Below are positions 45,795 through 56,254 of a stretch of 64,000 bases of DNA, in pieces (the first letter of the stretch is position 1; each line of letters begins with the position of its first letter). The position numbers and the translations under genes are program-made. Where the stretch lies: the NCBI GenBank assembly GCA_030762935.1, contig CM060895.1, positions 40,290,001 to 40,354,000 on the forward strand, given 5' to 3'. The notes beneath the pieces were generated by a model. That model made no database searches, had not been told where the DNA came from, and saw only the letters and a list, made by a program, of their open reading frames with translations. This stretch comes from Hymenopus coronatus. Lineage: Eukaryota > Arthropoda > Insecta > Mantodea > Hymenopodidae.

Positions 45795-46218
45795 GCAAAT
45801 CACACCAAAATCGCAAAAAGTGTTACAACATGTATGTCGAAGTTATAGTTTTCTCTAAAACATGGTGACCCTCAAACGGGACCGCTCACCCTACCAGTGG
45901 GCAATAACCATTAGCAAACAAAAGAAAACCTGTTCTAGGGACGAGAAGCAGCCCAGTAAAATCTATTTCCTGGAGATACTGTTTGCAAGTCCAGAATCTG
46001 CACGAGTTAAGGGGCCTGCAAATGGAAGACTTGGCAACAGCGAGGGACGGTTTCAAACCGTAAACTTTGAAGACTTTGGAAGAAGAGTGGGGTAGGGTCA
46101 TCATATTCTGAAAAATGCTTTATGTGATATTGCTGATGCAATAATCAAGTTTTTTTTATACACCCCCTTGTATTAAATACTAAACAAAAAATCTCTTTTC
46201 ACTGCAACTAACAACTCT
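45795..46218. other. Unassigned spacer
   Basis: Frames of 77 (plus) and 72 (minus) codons overlap each other, and neither is recognisable. Confidence 0.35.
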
Positions 46219-46219
46219 G

Positions 46220-47480
46220 TGAGGGTAGGCTAATAAGTCCCGGGCCTCACACAGACATGGCGCCACTGGGCCAGTTAGACGGTAGCAGCGTATAGTTTAA
46301 TTCTAGACTATCTTGTATCAATAGTTACAGGTCAATAGATTATTAGTTTTCGAATGACAGCAGTTTAAACAAGACAACTTTAGAGTTTTCACGAAAATGA
46401 AGGATTTGGAAAAATGAGCAGTGACTAAATACTTCCATTTGAAAGGCTTAACGCCAAAGAAATCAAGGAAGAAATGGACAGTACATTGAAAGACTCTGCC
46501 CCTTCATATTCAATGATTAGAAGGTGGGTTGCAGAGTTTAAAATGGGTCGTAAGAGTACAAGTGATGAGCCTCGCTCAGTACGTCCTGTAGAAGTGACAA
46601 CTCCAGAGATCATTGAAAAAATTCATCGTTTAGTACTTGAAGACCGCAGATTAAAGTTGTTTGAGTTAGCAGAGGTTATAAACATATCAAAAGAACATGC
46701 AGGTAATATTTCAAGTAATGTTTTGGGCCTTCACAAGGTCTGTGCAAGATGGGTGCTGCGTTTGTTGACACCTGATCAAAAGTTGCAAAGAAAAACTGTT
46801 TCTGTTAAGAATGTGGAGCTCTACCGTAAAAATCCCAGTGAATTTTTGAGACGACTTATTACAATAGATGAAACTTGGATACATTACTACACTCCAGAAA
46901 GTAAATCAAGGGATTGCACCAGGTGAACCAACTCCAAAAAATGTAAAGTCAAATTTGTCAGCTAACAAGGTTATGGAGTGTTTTCTAGGATGCTCAGCGA
47001 ATTATTTTTATTGATTACTTGGAAAAGGGTAAAAGTATCACTGGTGACTACTACGCAAGCTTACTGCACCGTTTGAGTGATGAGGTGAAAAGAAAGAGAC
47101 CTCATTTGCAAAAAAATTGTTTCATCACGACAATGCTCCGGCTCATCGTTCAGTCATTGCAATAGGGAAAATGTGCGAATACTTTAAAATAGCGTGAACA
47201 TCCACCCTATTCGCCAGACCTAGCATCCAGCGACTACCACCTGTTTCCAAACCTCAAAAAAATTCTTGGGGGACGAAGATTTCACAGCAACGAGGATGGT
47301 CATTGTTGCGGTTAACAGCTATTTTGAGGACCTTGATAAATCGCACTACAGAGATAGTTTAATTAAATTAGAACACCGATATGGCAAATGCCTCTCTGAA
47401 GATTATGTTGAGAAATAAAGCAAAAAAAAAAAAAAAAAATTAAAATGCTGTTTTCATTGAGAGGACCGGGACTTGTATAT
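46220..47480 (+). mobile_element. Mariner element, ~1.26 kb, broken
   Basis: The 5' terminal repeat TGAGGGTAGGCTAATAAGTC, then CCGGGCCTC, pairs with the 3' end GAGGACCGGGACTTGTATAT, which carries a small deletion. Length fits mariners (about 1.3 kb). The left flank reads TG where TA is expected, consistent with decay. It encloses the transposase pseudogene. An A-run (47422-47440) follows the stop codon. Confidence 0.85.
46397..47418 (+). pseudogene. Mariner transposase, multiply disrupted
   Basis: It would cut and paste the element at TA sites. ATG at 46397 starts MKDLEK, followed by a stop and then FHLKGLTP. A 1 bp shift leads into KEIKEEMDSTLKDSAPSYS and the HTH region (46474-46926 open). 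The linker is RPVEVTTPEII. First acid: D at 46867-46869 in ITIDETWIHYYTPES. Second acid: D at 47129-47131 in HHDNAPAHRSV. Third acid: D at 47232-47234 in YSPDLASSDYHLFPN. About 100 nt separate the last two where DD34D needs 102, so a frameshift lies between them. The frame ends EDYVEK plus stop, the usual mariner C-terminus. Several further indels occur after 46926. Catalytic residues are kept but no intact protein can be made. Confidence 0.9.
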
Positions 47481-47481
47481 C

Positions 47482-47806
47482 ACAAGTATTTTTTTCACAA
47501 ACTGTTACTTTCTTTTCGACGTTCGCTGTGGCGACAATACAGCTCGCTACGAAATTCCCGTCGAACGCACTCAACTGTTGCCTGCGATGCATTCCCAGTG
47601 AAAACTGAATGCTCGATAGAGTTTCGTCTCCCTTTTTATACCTCTTGATCTTGTGACAGACTTCCAGTAACAGTCGTATGTGCAAACTAACTATGACAGA
47701 GTTACTCAGATGTAACAGTGCGGGCTCGACGTCAAAAAAGGCCTCTGACCTCACACGTGTCCACTTACACAGTTGCAACAATTATAGCCGCAATGTACAA
47801 TGCCAT
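47482..47806. other. Unassigned spacer
   Basis: A minus frame of 113 codons (47440-47781) overlaps the mariner end and has no family features. Confidence 0.4.
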
Positions 47807-47807
47807 T

Positions 47808-48672
47808 ATTTTTTATTTCTCCCATGTACAATGTACATAATGGATAGAGAAGGTATTGTATTCCACCCAAAAATTTGATGTCGAGATTTCACCGGAAATA
47901 TATGTTTTGGGGTCCCCTGAGTCCAAAAAAAAAAAAAAAGGATTTTTTAAAAAAAGGTCTGTTTGTGTACAACATACCTCAAAAATGAAAATACCGTTAA
48001 ATACCAAACTTGGTATTTAGGTTTGTTATCTTCCAAGGATGCGACACGGTTTTCAACAAAATTCTCCCACCACAAACTACCTTTTGCATGGAAAAAATTT
48101 CGAAAAATTTTATTTTCTTAAAGAAGGCCCAAACAATTTTGATTAAAATCCCATATATTAAAGCTATTTACATCCCAAATAAAATTTATATCTTGAATTT
48201 TCTGTGAATATCCTCTGAATACCTCTTTATTCTGGATGAATGTTGCCGAATTTTGCTTAGCTGCTAAACGTAAGAGATAGACAAAAACTCATTACACAAG
48301 AAAAAAAAAAATGAATATCTCATCAAAACACACAATGTATGTCCTTTATGTTTTTATTATGGAGGTAACCGTTTGCAAGATATTCCTAGTTATTAGTTTC
48401 AATTGTGAAGTCTCAAAGTGGAAGTGTCCGCTTTTATTTTGCTCTACTCCTGGCAAACAAAGTAAGCGATTCGCAAAGACAGTCGCATAACGATAGCTTT
48501 TAAAACATTTGACTATTACTTTAGCCTAGTGCATTTTCTTAGTTCCCTTCTATTTAGAAGGAACTAATTAATAAAAGCATAATGTTTATCTCTATTAGCA
48601 TGAAGTAACGAGATGTAACTTTTGTGGGAAGTTTGTAGACCAGCCAGAGAAAGTCATGATATTTTTTTTTTT
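47808..48672 (+). mobile_element. R860 full-length copy (T+B+)
   Basis: T has ATGTACAATGTACATAATGG and CCACCCAAAAATTTGATG, with an A-run at 47925-47939. The body is complete to CCAGAGAAAGTCATGAT and a T-run. A SINE-like stretch is not present. Confidence 0.85.
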
Positions 48673-48674
48673 CT

Positions 48675-49625
48675 ATCGTATAATTGGCTGAAAACTTATT
48701 TTTCTCCTCTCGGAGTAACCTACGCTTTCTGCATTTACAGAAGAATATATTTTAATATGCCGAAACTCCACTCTTATGGATCTGCAGTACACGTACTGCA
48801 GGTAACCTCCAATATCTAAGGAAGAAAGAAATTCCAAGAAATATAAATCCACTTTTTCCAAAAGTCTGCCTTTAAAGCATCCTTGTGGAAACTCATTTCC
48901 TTACCCGCATACAAAGCGCTATTTGCGAGCCATGAAATGTTTCTTGATGGAGAGGCTTTAAGGATTTCATAAGGATTAAATTCAAGGCGCACTTGAAGGT
49001 AGCGAAATGTTAAGATGCCGTGCGAGAGAATATTTCAACACGAGGAATAACTAATTTGCGTTTCTGCTTCTTCACACAGCTTTTACATCGTTATTTCCCC
49101 CCCCCCTACCGTTTTTGCTGGTTCCACTTATTACCCACACTGAGGTTGCCTCTTCTGTTAACTCTTGTCTTTTAAGGCACAAATCATACAGGAGAAAAAT
49201 AAAATTATAATGAAATAAATTCGTCTTTATTCATTCCAGAAGCCGCTTAATATCAGAGGCACGTGCTACATATTTCAAACTTTAGCGGTTTGAAGTAAAA
49301 TCTGAAGAGTTGCAATCGCCGGACTTTCTCTACTCACGCTTCTAACAAAATATTTAATTAATTTATCATATCGATATCAAGGTAATGTACCTCGTACCCA
49401 TACACACAAAAAAACAATAAAAATTATTTTCAAATAAAACATAAATGACTTTAAATCAAAACCAATAAAAATAACATATTAATATACTTATAAATAAAAT
49501 ACTAGAATACTTTCCAAAAATAATTAATGCAAATCCTGCTCTCCCATATTCCCATTGATAAATGCTAGAATGACTACACATTTCGTTGTAGAAATAAGAA
49601 GGTCCATTCTTTTGCATGACCACGA
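48675..49625. other. Unassigned spacer
   Basis: Contains a C-run (49099-49107) and an isolated GACTTTCTCTACTCACGC near 49320 that may be a stub of an R860 end. Nothing else recognised. Confidence 0.35.
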
Positions 49626-49629
49626 GAAA

Positions 49630-50295
49630 AAATGTGATGTGATCCATTTTCTCTAGCTGTGACATATACAAACTCTTCTTATAAAGATTATTATTTTAAC
49701 TACTCATGCTAATCGAGTTAAACATTAACAGAATTCGCCTTACTATTGCCTTCCTTTAAGTAGAAGGGAAATAAGGGAATATACTAGTCTAAAGCGATAG
49801 TCAAATCTCTTAAAAGCTGGTCGCTATGTGAAACAATTAAGGTTCGATTCGCTTTCCATGCTGCCGTTTGAGAAACGTTAGTTTAAAATTGAAACCAATA
49901 AAAAGGAATATTTCGAAAATGGCCAACTTTAGAAGTAAAACGCACATTACATAAATTGTGTAAAATGTTTGTGCAGTAAGATTTTGTCATACAGTTTAAC
50001 CGTTATGTAAAATTTTGTAAAATTCATCCAGCATTCAGAGGTTTCCAGAGGATATTCCCAGAAAATTCAAAATATACATTTATTTGCGATGTAAATATCT
50101 GTAATATGTGGTATTTTAATTAAAATCGTTACACTCATTTTTGAGAAAAACATAATTTTGAAAAAAAAAAAAGTCCATGTAAAGGTAGTTTGTGATGGGG
50201 TATGTTTCTTTTTCTGACTCAGTGGACCTGTAAACATATATTTGTGTAATCTCAACATAGAATTTTTGGGTGGAATGCAGTACATTCTCTAGCAA
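49630..50295 (-). mobile_element. R860 copy (B-T-), outer hairpin half missing
   Basis: It runs from GTGATGTGATCCATTTTCTC to TTTTTGGGTGGAATGCAGTA and CATTCTCTAGC. The palindrome stops at its centre and the A-run of the next minus copy follows. Confidence 0.8.
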
Positions 50296-51319
50296 AAAAA
50301 TCTAGTAAAATCTGTAAGAAATTATTTTTAGAAAGCTTATTCTTCTTTCTACTTCAAGCTAATCGAGATAAACATTAGCAGAAATGGTGTTAATTGCTGC
50401 TTCCTTGTAAGTAGAAGGGAAATAAGGGAGTACACTAAGCTAAAACGATAGTCAAATCATTTAAAAGCTAGTTGTTATGCGATTGAAATTCGTTTCTTTG
50501 CATGGCCAGGAGTTGACAAATTCCCGTATGACAATATTAAAACTGAAGCCAATAACAACTCCACAAAATAAATGTGTAAATGCATGTTTTAACGATGTTT
50601 ACATTTTTGTTGTTGTGTAGTTTAACGTCCTTTAACCTGGTCGGACGATGAATGAAATTGGTGAAATGATGCTCAAATGATCTCGGGGTCCATGGAGCTT
50701 AAAGTTACTCGACATTCAACTTCTCAGGATAAAGGAAACCCCCGAAAAAACCTTTATCCGGGTAACTCACCCTAAGCGAGATCGAACTCACGACCTTTTG
50801 AATGTGAGGCAGACATGCTACCACCACCCTACCCAGGCGGGCTTTTACATTTATTATGCATTAAGTTTTTGCATATCTCTTACGGTTTAGCAGGATATAA
50901 AAGTCATCCAGAATGAAGAGGTCTTTAGAGGCTATGCCCAGAAAATTCAAGGTATAGATTTTATTTGTAGTGTAAATATATTTAATATACGGTATTTTAT
51001 TCAAAATCGCTAGTGCCATTTTTGAGAAAATCAAAGTGCACAAAATATTTCAATGTAATGGGTACTTTGGGGTGAAGTAATTTTCCTTAAAATCTTAATG
51101 TCGCATCCCTGCATTAAGCATCAATTTTGGTGCTTTTCCTTTCTGAATTATCACGTTCATAGACACACTGACACTTGGACACATACACACACATAGCGAC
51201 ATGTTTCTAAAAATGATTTTTTTGTCGTATATCTCGGGTGGAATCTCGGTGTAGAGTTTTGGCTAGAGAGCAATACTTTCTGTACCTATGCGCTGTGTAC
51301 TAAGTAGAGAATGTAAAAA
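50296..51319 (-). mobile_element. R860 copy (B-T-) split by an S2 SINE
   Basis: It starts AAAATCTAGTAAAATCTGTA in tandem with the previous copy. The body resumes after the SINE at TTTACATTTATTATGCATTA. T ends GTGTACTAAGTAGAGAATGT. Confidence 0.8.
50603..50846 (-). repeat. tRNA-derived SINE, family S2, minus
   Basis: Minus-strand head: CCCGCCTGGGTAGGGTGGTG, GTAGCATGTCTGCCTCACAT, then GGTCGTGAGTTCGATCTCGC with the B-box. The body has GGTTTTTTCGGGGGTTTCC and GTCGAGTAACTTTAAGC, then GACCCCGAGATCATTTGAGC. The tail is CAACAACAA-like. TTTACATTT occurs at both borders in the R860 body, a probable target duplication. Confidence 0.75.
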
Positions 51320-51351
51320 TGTTTATATCATTAACAACGGATAACTCCTAC

Positions 51352-51567
51352 AACAATAATGTTGATTTAATTGTTTTTCACACACGCCGTGTGTACGGCA
51401 GGAGTTGATAGGTAGAGTCAGACTGAAAAGTTCAATGCCATAGCCGGGATTTCAACCACGGATATCCCGGTCTCTAGCCGGTTATTCTACCACTGAGCTA
51501 CCATGGCAATATGCTGACACAGCATTACATTTCTCAAAAGACTCGCATGATTCCCGGCAACCTCACG
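51352..51567 (-). repeat. tRNA-like repeat S3, copy 1 (minus)
   Basis: On the minus strand a tRNA-like unit (about 51434-51510) begins TGCCATGGTAGCTCAGTGGT and ends CCCGGCTATGGCA. A 7 bp acceptor stem can form, and the anticodon-arm position holds CCGG-CTAGAGA-CCGG. The D arm and T arm are imperfect. Flanking sequence (GACTCGCATGATTCCCGGCA upstream, TCAGTCTGACTCTACCTATC downstream) is shared with copy 3, so this is a retroposed family rather than a working tRNA gene. Confidence 0.65.
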
Positions 51568-51702
51568 TTGCCATGGTAGTTAAGTTCAGGTTGCCATGGT
51601 TAAAATCCCGGCAATGGCATTGAATTTTTCAATCTGACTGTACCTATCCAACTCCTGTCCTACAAACGGCTTGTGTGAAAAAACAATTAAATCAACAATA
51701 AT
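51568..51702 (+). repeat. tRNA-like repeat S3, copy 2 (plus, truncated)
   Basis: TGCCATGGTAGTTAAGTTCA, a second TTGCCATGG and AAAATCCCGGCAATGGCATT, then a 3' part matching copy 1 to AACAATTAAATCAACA. It lies inverted to copy 1: arms 51352-51459 and 51595-51702 can pair around a ~135 bp loop. Confidence 0.65.
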
Positions 51703-51800
51703 TGACCATAATAGATGACTATACTATGAATCCGGGACATAAAGTACTTACAACATTGTAAGTCGCCATTGGGGTATGTCATCACAAAATAATTTGAGAT

Positions 51801-51970
51801 CACCTTATGGTTACCGGGAAGCATGCGAGTCAGTTGAAAAATTTAATGCTCTGCCGGCATTTGCCATGGTACCTCAGTGGTACAGCAACCGGCTAGAGAC
51901 CAGCAGATCTATGGTTTAAATCCCGGCTATGCCATAGCATTTTTCAGTCTGACTCTACCTATCCAAGAAC
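51801..51970 (+). repeat. tRNA-like repeat S3, copy 3 (plus)
   Basis: GGTTACCGGGAAGCATGCGA, then TGCCATGGTACCTCAGTGGT, CAACCGGCTAGAGACC, TTTAAATCCCGGCTATGCCA and TCAGTCTGACTCTACCTATC. It matches copy 1 throughout but lacks the final CACACGGC... tail. Confidence 0.65.
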
Positions 51971-52383
51971 AAATGTTGTTATATATTCCGCCTAAGGCAG
52001 TTAAACAGGATACAAATTACTAAATTGCACTGAAGGTAAGATACCATTAAAAACAAGTTGGAAGATAATCTGTCACGTGGCCTTGAACTGTGATGTATGT
52101 GTTGAACACATGCCACTGTCGTATTGTATGAAAATATTATCATGTATACAGGCTGGGTTGCTGAAAGTAGTGCAATGAGTCCACATGCTGGCGTCCTTGG
52201 CTATACAAGTGGTCATACAAAACAACAACGAAGTCATTCTTGGAGCTTATAGCTTTAGCTGACCTCACTGTAGAAACATGCGGCTTTATCATACTGGACC
52301 AAAAGAAGACTGAGGTGTAAACATAGTCACTTTAAGATGAAACAACACGTGAAGTGCTGCCACAACAGAATGAGTGGTGGATG
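51971..52383. other. Unassigned spacer
   Basis: No recognised element. Confidence 0.4.
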
Positions 52384-53447
52384 GTGAAAAATCTGATGTG
52401 TTTCATTCACATGACTTTTCTATATATCTCTGTAGCAAATTATTGTTAAAAAGCACATTCTTCTATCTACTTTATGATAATTTATATAAACATTATTGAG
52501 CTGGTCTTAATTACTTGCTTTCTTGTAAGTAGAAGGAAAATATGGGAATATACTAGCCAAAAACGATAGTCAAATTTTTAAAAGCCGGTTCCCATATGCT
52601 TTTCTATGCAGGGCCAGGAGTTTAAAACTTTTCGTGTGAGAAAAGTTTAAGTATTTCGCATTTTAAACAAATAACAAGGAATATCTCAGAACTTATCAAT
52701 TCCACGAAAAAAAAAAGTATATGATATAAATGGTGTATTCTAACGTGATCTACATTTTTGTGTAGTAAGTTTTTGTCTATCTTACGCAAAATACAGCAAC
52801 ATTCATTAAGAATAGAGCTCTTTAGTGATTATTTCCAGAAAATTTAAGATATACATTTTATTTGCTATATAAATATCTTTAACATACGATATTTTAATCA
52901 AAATCGTGTGAGCCATTTTTGAGAAAATAAAAATTTTCGAAATTTTTTCCATGTAAAGGGTAATTTGGGGTAGGGGGGATTTTTCTCAAAACCTTCGAGT
53001 CGCATCCCTGGAAAAAACTAAACTTAAATACAAAACTTGGTACTTTATCAACTTTTCGTTTATGAAAACGAAATGAAATTGCGTTTTATTTATGGACGCT
53101 CTTTAACTGCTGTGGTTCTCAGCGTTCAATTCTATACTGGGCGTGAAAGACCGCTTAGTTTTGCTGAGACCTCACTAACAGGCTTGAGGTTCTTTTACGT
53201 CCGTAAATCTACGAGACGGGACCAACGGCTTTACTTCCCTTCCTAAGGAAGCCATGCCAAGGGTTTTACGCCCGAAAAAATCCATCGTCCTCCGGGTTCG
53301 TTTTTGAGTTAGCATTTTCACAGACACAAGGACACACACGGACCTTTTTCAAAAAATATTTCCGGTGAAATTTCTATATCGAATTTTGGGTGGAAGGCAA
53401 TACCTTTTCTACACACTATGTAAATAGTACGTGTAGAGAAAGTAAAA
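52384..53447 (-). mobile_element. R860 copy (B-T-) split by an S1 SINE
   Basis: It runs from AAAATCTGATGTGTTTCATT through the body. The SINE lies at 53066-53300 and the copy resumes at TTCGTTTTTGAGTTAGC. It ends ACTATGTAAATAGTACG and TGTAGAGAAAGTAAAA. Confidence 0.85.
53066..53300 (-). repeat. tRNA-derived SINE, family S1, minus
   Basis: On plus it reads GGACGCTCTTTAACTGCTGT, GGTTCTCAGCGTTCAATTCT, GTTCTTTTACGTCCGTAAAT and CCATGCCAAGGGTTTTACGC, then ATCCATCGTCCTCCGGGTTC. This is the exact reverse order of S1 at 63455-63765. The tRNA-like head is truncated at CCGG. TTCGTTT at both borders may be the target duplication. Confidence 0.75.
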
Positions 53448-53487
53448 TGTGATCAGCTTCCGTCTTCTAACATTTGATACAATTGAA

Positions 53488-53700
53488 TGTGAGCCCACGT
53501 CGGTAATGTAAGAGTAGCGTGCTGCCTCAAGCGGTCCAGTTCGAATCTCACTTAGGCAGAGTTGCCTGGACCCGAATAAAGTTTTTTCTCGGGGTTTTTC
53601 CTTATCCTTAGAAAAGAAATGTCGAATACCTTCAAGCTTCATGGTGCCCAATATCATTTGAGCCCGATAAGACCTACCAGTAGTACCAGGTTAAAGGAAG
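53488..53700 (+). repeat. tRNA-derived SINE, family S2, plus
   Basis: GTCGGTAATGTAAGAGTAGC (A-box-like), GGTCCAGTTCGAATCTCAC (B-box), then AAAGTTTTTTCTCGGGGTTT, TTCCTTATCCTTAGAAAAGA and ATATCATTTGAGCCCG. Same body order as 50603-50846 read on its own strand. Confidence 0.7.
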
Positions 53701-53715
53701 TTAAGCTATTTAAAA

Positions 53716-53967
53716 AATTGTGTACCATTCACATGACCTTCTCTACATCTCTGCTACAAATTATTGTTGAAAAACTAATTCTTCTATTTACTTCATGCTA
53801 ATCGAGAAAAAATGGTAGAAATGGTGTTATTACTTGTTTCTTTTAAGTAGAAGAGAAATAAGGGAGTACCATACGCTAAAGCTATAGTTAAAAGTTGGTT
53901 GCTAGTACCTGAAGTTCCTTTGTAAGGACGGGAGTTGACAAGTTCCTGTATGAGAAAATTTTAAGTG
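53716..53967 (-). mobile_element. R860 body, minus, left part (host of Tc1-like insertion)
   Basis: It starts TGTACCATTCACATGACCTT and is cut at 53967 by the DNA transposon. It continues at 55297. Confidence 0.8.
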
Positions 53968-55296
53968 CAGGGTGTACATAAATGAATATCGGGATTTTAA
54001 CTCTTTATAATATGTATTACATTCAACTTACAGCTATAAATGATATGTCAAATGAAAAAGCCCCTCAAACAGTTTTTTGTTGGCACAAGTGTGCATGTGC
54101 GTGCAATGTTTCTGCCGCAATCCGCTAGACAGCGTTAGTAGCAAAGATGGCGACTAGTAAACAGAAAGCGTTCTGTGTTTTGCAGTTTGCAAAGACCGAA
54201 TCTGTAGTTACTGTGCAACGTGCGTTCCGTAGTAAGTTCGATTGTGATCCTCCTAGTGATAAAAACATTCGTAGATGGTATAATCAGTTTGAAGATACCG
54301 GCTGCCTTTGTAAAGGGAAGAGCACGGGACGACCAGGAGTAAGTGAAGAGACTGTTGAGCGAGTGAGAGAGTCGTTCACTCGTAGCCCAAAGAAATCGGT
54401 GCGGAAGGCTAGTCGTGAATTACAAGTTCCTGTGTCGACTGTTTAGAAAGTTGTAAGAAAATGCTTACAGCTACGTCCTTACCGTTTACAGTTATTACAG
54501 GCTCTAAAGCCGACAGACCACGGATTACGTGCCAAATTCGCAAACGACATGTTGTTTCATGACGATTTTGTGGATCGTGTTGTCTTCAGTGATGAATCGA
54601 CCTTTCACCTTAGTGGACATGCTAACACTCATAATGTGGGCATCTGGGGCTCAGAAAATCCTCACGAGATGGTACAAATGCAACGAGATTCCCCTAAAGT
54701 GAATGCTTCTTGTGTCGTATCCCGGCGAAAAGTTTTTGGGCCTTTCGTTTTTGGTGAATCTGGCACCTCTTACCTTGATACACTAGAGCAATGGCTCTTC
54801 CCTCAGTTGGAAGAAAATGAGCCAAAGAACTTCATTTTCCAGCAGGATGGTGCGCCACCTCACTGGCATAACGAAGTACGTGATTGGTTGAACGTCACTG
54901 TACCCGAGTGCTGGATAGGCCGCAAGGGCCCCATTGACAGGGCTTGCTATGCATGGCCTCCACGTTCTCCTGACCTAACGCCATGCGATTTTTACCTTTG
55001 GGGCTTCATCAAGGATCGTGTGTATGTGCCCCCGCTACCAGCTGACCTCCCTGATTAAGAAACCGGATTGAAGCAACTGTTGCTACAATTGCTGAATATA
55101 CACTTATCAACGTTTGGGAAGAACTCGGCTGTAGACTTGATGTGTGCCGTGTGACAAAGGGTAGTCACATTGAACATTTATAAGCTTCTTGGTAAAACTG
55201 AGTTGCTTTTTCATTTGACATATCATTCATAACTAAGTTGAATGTAATAAATATTATAAAGAGTTAAAACTCCGATATTCATTTATATACACCCTG
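53968..55296 (+). mobile_element. Tc1/mariner-superfamily element, 1,329 bp, near intact
   Basis: Terminal inverted repeats of about 92 bp: both start CAGGGTGTA(C/T)ATAAATG and stay parallel through CTCTTTATAATAT, ATTACATTCAACTTA and ATATGTCAAATGAAAAAGC, with few differences. The right flank is TA and the left reads TG, a mutated TA. The element encloses one transposase pseudogene and splits an R860 copy. High arm similarity suggests a fairly recent insertion. Confidence 0.9.
54147..55183 (+). pseudogene. DUF4817/DDE transposase, one stop and one frameshift
   Basis: It would catalyse excision and TA-site integration of the enclosing element. ATG at 54147 starts MATSKQKAFCVLQFAKTESV. The first ~60 residues are a helix-turn-helix of DUF4817 type, with RRWYNQFEDTGCLCKGKSTG. 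A second DNA-binding region ends PKKSVRKASRELQVPVSTV. A TAG at 54444-54446 falls where relatives usually have Trp. The same frame then continues to 55058. Acidic residues: D at 54591 (VFSDESTFHL), D at 54846 (FIFQQDGAPPHWH), then SPDLTPCDFYLWG with D at 54972 and 54987. Spacing from the second D is 41 or 46 residues, longer than DD34D/E. A 1 bp indel near 55056 breaks the end. The true tail, VCRVTKGSHIEHL, ends at the TAA at 55181. Only two lesions are evident. Confidence 0.9.
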
Positions 55297-55855
55297 TATT
55301 CTAAAGCTGAAACAAATAACAAGGAATGTCTAAAAATGATCAGTTCCACGAAAAAAAAATGCATATACCATTAATTGTGTGTTTTAACGATATCTACATG
55401 TTCTATTAAGTAAGTTGTCTCTTACGGTTTACCTGTTATGTAAAATTCCACAAAATTCATTCAGGATCAAAATGTCTTCAGGTGCTATTCCCAGAAAGTT
55501 CAAAATCAAAAATTTAGTTGTCATATAAACATCTTTGATATATGATATTTTAATCAAACTCGTTAGAGTCATTTTTGAGAAAAGCAATATTTTCGAAAAA
55601 TTTTCCATATAGTAGTGGATGGGGGATTTTCTTGAAAATCTTCTGTCGCATCCTTTGATACTGAACTTAAACACCAAGTTTGGTATTTAACGGACTTTTC
55701 GTTTCTGACCTATGCTGCCCACAGACACACACAAACACATACCACAGACAGACACGGAAATTTTTCTAAAAATGCTTTTTTTGGATTGATAGGATCTGAA
55801 AACATACATTTCCGTTGAACTCTCAGTATCGAATTTTTGGGTGCAACACAATACA
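55297..55855 (-). mobile_element. R860 copy, minus, right part
   Basis: Continuation after the Tc1-like element: AAAGCTGAAACAAATAACAA to TTTTTGGGTGCAACACAATA. The outer palindrome of T is missing. Confidence 0.8.
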
Positions 55856-55857
55856 GT

Positions 55858-56252
55858 GTATTAAAGCTAAATGGAAATAGAGGTTTGTTACTCTATTATT
55901 AAAGAGAAACTATTTATTATGTTGATCACAAAGCAGTGTATTACGTGCAATGATCATAAACTTGAAAATTGCTATTTGCTTAACCACAGTAGGTGGTTCT
56001 AATAATTATTGTAGGAAACATATGCTTAATCTATTCAGACTACTTTACATACTAGTGGAGAAATTGTTACTGACCCTGGGACGAATCCACCACTTCACCT
56101 TACTTGTAGCCAAACATGTGACTTATTCCTCTCTACTTGATAACAAAATGTGGATGAGTAAGGCACGCTCCGACTGTCCGTCACTATGCCTACGATATAT
56201 CCATTTACATGGAATATAATTAAGAGGACACAGAAGTGTTTTTTTTTTGTTT
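55858..56252. other. Unassigned spacer
   Basis: Holds an 89-codon plus frame (55950-56219) without recognisable features. Confidence 0.4.
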
Positions 56253-56254
56253 GT

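Noticed and set aside
46397..47418. Domesticated mariner transposase gene
   Set aside because: Stops and frameshifts scattered through the frame, with terminal repeats still present, fit simple decay of a transposon.
51434..51510. Functional tRNA gene on the minus strand
   Set aside because: The acceptor stem and an anticodon-like loop can be drawn, but the D and T arms are mismatched. The unit is repeated three times with identical non-tRNA flanks, so it is a retroposed derivative.
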